A program made the position numbers and the translations under genes. Of a DNA stretch of 64,000 bases, positions 53,101-62,100 are shown piece after piece. This DNA comes from Linyphia triangularis. Lineage: Eukaryota > Arthropoda > Arachnida > Araneae > Linyphiidae. The notes beneath the pieces are model-generated. The model was given only the letters and a program-made list of their open reading frames with translations. It had not been told where the DNA came from and did not search any database. Each line of letters starts with the position of its first letter. Within the stretch, counting starts at the first letter, position 1. The stretch is taken from positions 12,787,197-12,851,196 of the forward strand of contig OZ021725.1 in assembly GCA_963978545.1 (NCBI GenBank). Direction: 5' to 3'.

Positions 53101-56100
53101 TGAGGTCACAAATTTGGAGTTCAGAAATGTTTTTATTGGTCGAGGTTCTTAACTGTGACCGTTGTTTCCGTCAAAACGTAAATAAAAACATAGATTAATT
53201 TTCAATGAGCTGAATAGTTATCATAGCTTTTATGGCGTCACTGTTACGTGATTTTACTTAAAATGTACAGAAATCTATGAAATTCACTTTATTTCCATGA
53301 CTTATTGCCATTTTCTGCTCAAAATCATGACTTTCCATGACAAAATTTATCCACTGTCCAAATTCCTGACTTTTCATGGCAATTCCTGACTTTCCATATG
53401 TGCGGAAACACTGTATTTATGCCATTCATTAATAAATGAGATAATTAATTAGACTTATTTGTCTTGATTTAATATTTACATTAATACAATTTTTGTGAAA
53501 ATGATTTTATTTTTTACTTCAAGGTTACTAACTAGTTTATGCTTAACAGCATGGAAAGACACAGAAAGCAACAACTCCAGAGAAATCTCCAATTTTATAG
53601 CCGTCTGTGTATATAGTAAAATCAAATCCACCCAATACATTATCCGTCCTCCCACTCGTGATTCGGAAAACAATGTTTAACTGTTTGAGAAATATTGGAC
53701 TTTTAGCCATGGTGTCCCGATGTATCATAATTAGTGGACAGGACTCTTGTATTTCTGACCATATGAGCTAACATGCCAAGGATAAAGTGGATCCCTATGG
53801 ATTCGGTTTCCAAAAAGTGGGTTGCGATATTTAAAAGTTTGAGAACTCTTAGTGTTAAGTGTTGTATCTTAACTCTTTTTAACAAAAATTGGGTAATTAA
53901 AATAACTGAAGAATAATCATACTTGGAGAAGACATTCTGGTAGGACTTGAAGGTTTCCTTGTGGGACTTCCTGAGTAACGCCTAGGGCTTTCCCCTCTCA
54001 GAATCGCATCATAACTATTTCCAAGATCGTTCACTTTATCAATTGTAGTGCCATAATCGGAATGCTCCTTTGATAGTGTCTAAAGAAAATAAACCGGACT
54101 TTAGAAACATTCGAAAACTAAAGTTTCATAGAGTAATCATCTCCTATTTAAATATAAATTAAAGCATAAATTAATAAAACAAATTATTGTACATTTAGGT
54201 TAAAATAAAAGTAGCTTTAAAATGTTCTTCACTAGAATTCCAGTTACTTTGTCAAGTTAAAAATAAACAGAAGCATGAAAAGTAGTGCATTAATATAAAA
54301 CCTTTTATTTAATACTTTTAAAATATACTCATTTCCATCTGTGTACATCTCCATGTCATACTTAAATCTCTGAACAAATCAACAAATTTCTTAATTTAAA
54401 TCCTAATCAATAAAATATGTCTAACTAAAATTACACCACACAAAAATTTAAGTAATGTTCAACCATATTGCAATTTTATTTTCTGCTACATTACTCTGAT
54501 GTTTCTCAGCTTAAAAAATTGCTTTTTTTTCTATCTCTTAAATAACAAAAATTTAAATTGTTTACAAACATGATAAGTAAATATTAAATTATATACGTGG
54601 CAATTGTTTGGCCCAAGAGCGATATTTCACCCAATAATTGAAATATTGCTTTAAAGCTTATATTTTGTAGATCAAACAAGAGCAACACATTTCAATCAAT
54701 GAAAATTAATGAGACAGTAAGTGTGACTTTTTTGTTACTAACATTTAAAACTTTTTAAACGGTGCAAAAGAGAGGCTCGAGAAAAATGTGGCAAAAATTT
54801 TTAAGTATGAAATTATTTGTTTTGTTCAAATTCTAAACATTTCATCATTATTGAATATGATAAAAAATTAGATGCATTTTGGAATGCGACAAATAATTCC
54901 TAAGTTTGGAATAATATTCTTACCACAGTAATATTGACGCAAAATATTGCAGGTTTAAAGGGCAAGGTTGGTTGGTTGAGTAATTTTTTATGGCACAAGA
55001 GCCAATGTTGGCCATGCTGTGCCAAACATTTGTTTCTTGCGAGTCAAAGACATGAAGTATTAAAACAAACCAAAAACGGGAAGTTTAAAATCATTCATAT
55101 TAAGTTTGTAAAACCAATATCCTTAAGAAATAAAAACAAATTTGGGTGAGGATCATTGCCGAGCAAGTCCCCCAATGTCAAATTTGTTGTACCAAAGCGG
55201 TGTTGTCTTGCACGTCTTTAACTCTTTAGTTCCCAATGCAGTTTTCTGGAATATCCTTTAGGGACCGGGTTCCCGCCCGAAAAGAAAAACCATTTTCACC
55301 CCTCCAAGTGCGGTATTTAGAGAAAAGGGCAATAGACCCCCTGCTAAGCTAAGGGTAATTTATCTCTCTTCGCTTTCTGGTTTCCAGATAGAGATTGACA
55401 ACTAGTAAATCCTCAAGGCGTTTTGTTTGTTTTCTTTAGTAGTACAAAGTATTTGTGTTTTGGACATGAAGCTGTGAAAAGAAAGGCTTCCAAAGATGAG
55501 AATGAAAACCACCTGTTATACCCACCCTAGTGTGACGACAGTCGCAAGAATACCTTGGCCCCTCTTCTCCCTCCCGCTGTGAAGAGAAATCTCTGACCAA
55601 TTGTAGTGAGCCGTTAATGGTATCGGACCTCCAAGGTCCACACAAGAAGGGGGGTAGGAGTTGAAAGTGAAAAGACACGGCCGGAATGGGACTCTGCCGG
55701 CTGGGCCGTTACAGGAATTAAAGAGTTAAAGGGCAAGGAAGGTAGACAATTGTCAAATTATTGTGTTAAATGTCAAAAAAAAAAAAAAAAATTACAATGC
55801 AACACAATTTTTCACCTCTTCTGGCAGTATTAGTTAACAATTAGGTCACTATTGAATCAAATAGCAGCATATTACACTTCAAATTTCAACTACACCAAAC
55901 TAAATTTGTTTCAGAAAAGCAAAACACCATACCTTAATCTCCAACGACTGCCTCCTCAACACCTCCTTATCCAAAGCAACCGCCTCCAAGCTATCCACCT
56001 TTAGCTCCATCCCTAACAGCCACTCCAGCACCTTTCCTCTCAGTGTCTCATAAGCATTCAACTGCTCCATCTTCTCTTTATTCCTTCTGTGTTGCTCAGA

Positions 56101-59100
56101 CACAAAGTCTCCGAGCTCCTTCCACTGCTGCTCCAGAGCTTTCATTCTGTCTTTGACGACACTCGTGTCTGTGATGTCCCGCTTGGAGATGAGCGATTTG
56201 CCGGATCGGATGGTTTCGTCGAACTCGTCCTTCTTTGCTTCTTTCTGGTGGATGACGTCCTCTGTGATGGTGACGTCGGACGGTGAAGTGGCGTCACGTT
56301 TGCGGGTGAGGTCGAACATGGCGGATAGCCAGTCTTCTAGACGGGTTGCTGAGGTGGAGAATGAGCCAAGATCTTTGCAAACCTGATTAAGGTGCAATGA
56401 AAATTAGGATTAGATTAGAATTAAATGAGATAGAAAATATTAAAAAAGTAGTAAACTATTGATTGTAATGGCCAATTACTGTTCGTCTATTACAAGAATA
56501 GCACCCGCCAACCACTCTAGAGTTGTCAATTGCTGTGAAACCAAGACTAGCCACTTTTGCACGGGGGAATTCAGAAGAAAGTTCTTCTCGTTAAAGGTTT
56601 TGACATCAATTTCCTACATGTGTACCCCTATTCCAAACCTACGAGTCTTGTTCCTATAGTGACCATCATCAACTAGACTTTTTTAAGGAAACTATTTTTT
56701 ATGGTAGACAAAACATTGTCTTGATAGATAATTGTTTTGTAATGTTTTATAACAGTTTGAGCACTATGATACGAATTTTAAGTCGTCCAATTTTTCCCAA
56801 TTTTAAAATACAAAACAGTTGGATATTTTTTAATTTTAATTTTTTTATTTAAAAAATCATATTAATCAACTGGTACAATATTAAAATAAGTCTTGAAATG
56901 TTTAATAGGTAAACTTTGTACCAAACTTAATTTAAAAAACGGGAAAAATTAAATGAACTGCAAAAACTTAGATCACAATGAATATTTTCTTGTGTAAGAT
57001 GATACTGCTTTAGAACTTAATTATAACATTATAGTGATTACTAAAAGTAGTAAAATTTTCAAGTGGGAGCCTCCGTCTAGAGCAGCGTCAGCCACTAGGC
57101 GGCCCATAGGCCAGATCCGGCCCGCAACAGCTTTTTCTCCGGCCCGCCAGCAGTACAGAAGAGCAAAAATAAAATTTTGCTGAAATAATTTTAATATGTC
57201 TACAATAGTATGTGTTTACTACCAAAAACCACGTTTTCCATTAAGTGGCCAGAGTTAGTAAGTCTGAAAAATCCTTTTTTTTTTCCCGAGACTGCCAGAA
57301 AGAATAAAAAAAGCAATAATTTGAATAATGATCAATGACGCATTCATTTGCATTGCTTAGTTTTGTACTTATGATACTCAACCCCCTCGATTCGTGAATG
57401 GCACAATTCGATATATGCTTTTCTGAATGTAATGGGCTGGAGTTGGGTGTTTCAATGCATACCTCTTTTGTTTTGACGTAACAAAAAGTATTGCGATCTC
57501 TATGACTTCAGTGCAATAATGGCTTCGAAGATTAGTTTTAGATGCAAAGTAGATAGTGAAAAGTGGACCGGCTGTCATCGTCTTGGAATTGAAGATTTAG
57601 GAGGCATGGTTTAAATATCTTTATTGATTATGAGTTTATGTCAAGTCACATTGTAATATTGTCACAAAAGATTAACTTCTTTTATGACTTTGATTTACGA
57701 TGTCAAGAAAATTATTTTTTTAATTATTTGAAACAAAAATTAAATATCAATTGTTATTTTATAAATATAAAAAAGTTAAATTATTGTTTCAGTTTTCAAA
57801 ATTGTTTTATATTGTTGAATCTTTAGTAATTATCACATTTCTAACATTGAACATACGTAGTAAAGCAATATATTTATTGGCGTATTTGGTATAAATCTAC
57901 AGCCAGCAGAAAGTTCCAACATAGGTCATGCGGCTCGTCTCTAAAAGTTAGTGGCGAACGCTGGTCTAGAGAATCTTTCAAAAGATAACCGTTTCATATT
58001 TGTGTCTGGAATAAAAAAACACACCTAAAAACTTGCAGTAAGCAGCTTGCCAATCAAATTGAAATGATTTACCCCATATAAATGCAGTATTGATTGAATT
58101 TTATAAAGCAGCTAGGAATCGAACACAAATTCTTTTGCTGCTGTTCTTTCGCCTCAAAATATTACAGACTGAGTAAACGGTAAACTGTTGAATGAAAGTA
58201 AATTAACAGAAATTTAAAAAGTAAACAGCAAAAATTAATTCATATATTCTATCTTCTACAATTAAGAGAATCCAAGCCTTTTCAAAACCATATTGTCCAG
58301 AACAAATAATTGTACCAAATCACAATTTAACCAAAATGTCTTTGAAATAAGTAAAATGTCAGTTGGATAAGAGCATCCAAGTCCCAATAGTAATTTTTAA
58401 AAATGTAAAATCACCTCTTCCAATAAGTCGGATCTCTTCTGCGCTTTTTCACAGAGCTTTTCAAACCTCAAGTTGACTTCTTTCAGTTTCGACTCGATTT
58501 TCTTTGCCAACCTTTGATTAGAACTGTTTAGAAGCTCTCGAGCTGAATCATTCACAGCATCTAGAGTCGGCTTTTGTCCATCAATATCAGACAACAAAAT
58601 TTTGTGAGCATGAATCTATAAAAAAGACAATAAAAAATCTTAAAAAGGTAAGCAACTTATTTCTTAGCCTTTCTTATGATACATATCAATCACGATATCT
58701 ATTAAATACACAAAGAAATAAAAGTACCAAACAACCCAAGTGCTTCAACATATTTGCATAAAAAAAAATTGAGCCTATTTACAATTAGACATATGAATGA
58801 AAATATAACTACAAGGAGCCCAGTGAGTGTTCTAAAAAAAATTATTAAATAAAATAATTTTAGGGATAGTTCCGAAAATTTTTAGGAACATTTTAGCGAT
58901 AATTCCTAAAAATTTTAAGAATAATTTTTTTAAATTTTAGGGATGGTTCTTACAATTTTAAGGATAATTAAAAAAACATTTAGCTATATTTCTTTTGAAG
59001 CTGATATAGGCTCCTAACACTGGTATATTTCTTTCCAAAGCTTGTTTCAAATCCGAAAAAAAAAATGCCAATTTTCAAAAAATTTAACTTTAAACAACTT

Positions 59101-62100
59101 TTTAGCAAAATAAGAGTTGTATAATTAAACAATTCTACTCTTTTCACATACATCCAAATTTAATTAAATTTACTTTTTTCATCAGACATTATATCAGATT
59201 TTTTCTTTTTTTTTCTTTCTTTTTTTGATCTTCAGAGAAAAATTGGTTAATATCGGAGTTTTTAATTTTTTTTTTAGGCATTATCGAAAAATTTAAGTAC
59301 AATTTTAGGAATCTTAGGAATTATCGAAAAATGTAAGTACAATTTTAGGAATCTTAGGGAGAAACAAAAATTTAAGGAACATTAGAGAGAATGCAGCTCC
59401 AGTAAATAGTATTAACAATGATTAATAATTTACCTGTTCTTCCAATTTGTCCTTAATCAAACTAACAGGCCTGTTCTGATTCCTCAAATTAGCCTCTGCC
59501 TCATCCAGCCACTTAAGAATACTATCCAGCCCATCCTGAATGTCCTGAGAATGCAGTAGCGCCATCTGGAGCTCATTGCTCTTACCGTTAACAATATTAC
59601 ACAAGTTATTATACTCGTCCTCTAACCTCTTGACCTTGGATTCAATAGCCCTTTTCTCAGATGGACTGATATCAGAATCTTCAAAAGCATCCAACAAAGC
59701 AACAGCCGCCTGCTTTGCGTTATCAACAAGCCTTCCTTGCTGCATAAGCTCCATATTGAGAGCCTTGACTCTGTCCAGTTGGTCTTGGATAGCCCGTGGG
59801 TCAGCAGCCGTTGGCTCCTCGATGACTTTCTTGGTGGTTTTCTGCACTCCGGCTAACCAGGAGGTCGCCTTTTCCATGGATTCGGCAAAGTTCCTCTGCT
59901 TGCTGTAGAGAACGCTGAATTTGTCACCGAGTCGGTCGATGCGGTTGAGAAGGTTCTGGAATGCTGTGGAAACTTCTTGGACTTTGACTTTAACCTCACT
60001 TTCGGTTGGTTCGAGGTGGCCGAGGCGTTGGGGAAGGGTAGTACGGAAATCGTTTAGTACCTTGAGGTAGTCCTGGAAATGAATGCAGGTAGGAACAGAA
60101 TTTAAATGGATGTTTAAAAAGCTATTTTAAAATTTTTTTAATTTGAGAAAGCAGTTTTTATGAACAATTTAAATGTATAATGTAAAATAATTAAGAAAGA
60201 TAGGCATTATTATTACATTTAATTGAAATTTATCATGTTGCAGAGTTGTTATAATGCTGAATAAAAAACAAATTTAACAAATTTATATGATACTAAAGCA
60301 TCAACGGATTATGCATTTAAAATTGGCAAATAGTAAATAAAACAGGCAAATGTGCAAGAAAAAAAAGAAAAAAATTTGACTATGTATTTACTTTTTAATT
60401 AAAAAAACCAACCTGCTCCAAATGATCTTTAACGGTAAACTGTACATTACTTTGTTTTATAGGGAAATTTCATTATGTAAATCCTTCAATGTACTCTTTT
60501 AAATAGAGTTTCATTGCATTTGATAAACAAAACCTTCCAAAAACCATTGTTCAATAAATTAGTAAAAAAAAATAATAATTATTTCAAGTTTCATGCAAAT
60601 CACATTTTTTATAATAAAATGTACCAATTCATTTTTAAATCTTTTTTGGCATACTATAAGAGCACTGAAAATTTTTGTTTACCGAGTGAAAGTAGCTATC
60701 ATATTAAGGAACTCAAATTACAGAACATATTAGCATATAGTGCATAAATTACAGGAACATACCTTTGATTCATCAACAAACTTTTGTGCAGCCATGGTAA
60801 TAAATCTGAGATCCGCTTGGTGAGCAATTGCATCACTTGAAAATGCCTAAAAAATGTCCATAATGTAAGACTAAATACTTGAACACATTTGATCAAGAAA
60901 ATAAGTAAAATCGACAGTAAATTACTTTATAAGAGTCAGCATTTTCTTTCAGATGATCGAGATCAACTAAGCTCCTTTCTTTCTCATTTTGCTTTACGTG
61001 GGACTCTTTCAACCATTCCATGAAATTCACCAGTTCATTCTAAAAATAAAACATTCGTAGAATTTAATATTTGAAAACAAATAACCAAACATAAACAAAA
61101 AGCTTAACGCCAAAACTTGACACTTACAGAGAATTTCCGCAGTTCCTCCAAAGCAGTGTTTAGCCGTCTCAGCAACTTCTCGCTTTCGTCATTGGCCCTG
61201 TAGTATCGCTTTTTCAAATTTTCAGAGTTCTTTTGGAGCATATGGAGCTCATCTTTGCTCAGAACTTCTTGGCCCTGCTCCACGAGCTGTTGGGCCTGGT
61301 CGATGCAGGACGATACCGCTCTCTGGTTGTCGTCAAGCTCTTGTTTTATTGACTGTTGAGAAACGTTATTTTTAAATCCTTTATATTGCCTTCAATTTTG
61401 TGTGACAATGCATTCAATCAAATTTTGGCGGCTGTCACTCATTAAAAGGTTGCTTTTACGGAATACTAATAAACCAACTTGCCGCCGCTCAATCGCACTG
61501 AAATAGCATTTAACCGATCTTTGAAAAAACTTTTTCCTGTTGCCTGTGTTTTAATAAATAAATGATAAAATTGTTTTATTAAGACTAAATGAAAGATATT
61601 TAGATGCGAGTATATAAATTCACATTTTTAACAAATAATTTTTTGAAAAGTAGTTTACTACATATTTTGTTGATAAAGATATTTTTAATATTTAAAATTA
61701 GATGCCGATACCAAGCACACGCTAGCAACAGAAACGAAGCTATGTTAATCAATATAAAAATTGGAAATATATATATATAAAGGATTTATATTGAAAACTT
61801 TGTTTTTATGGGTTATATTATTTTTAGAAACTAATTGAATCGTTTATTACACAAACCCCATACGTCAATAATTTTCGAAATTGACTTTTTTGTACGAATC
61901 GATTCCTTAGTGGTAGACGCAAGTACATGACATAAGCCAGAAGAGTCAGGTTAATCGCTTAATGTTTAAATTGATTGTTGAAAATCGCATTTAATGCAGA
62001 AACCAGTTAGAGGGAAAACAGTTTTTGTTGATTTCCCAAAAACAAGCCTTCAGTGACTTATATGATTTCAAAATAAACAATTCAATTAAAGTAATTTACA

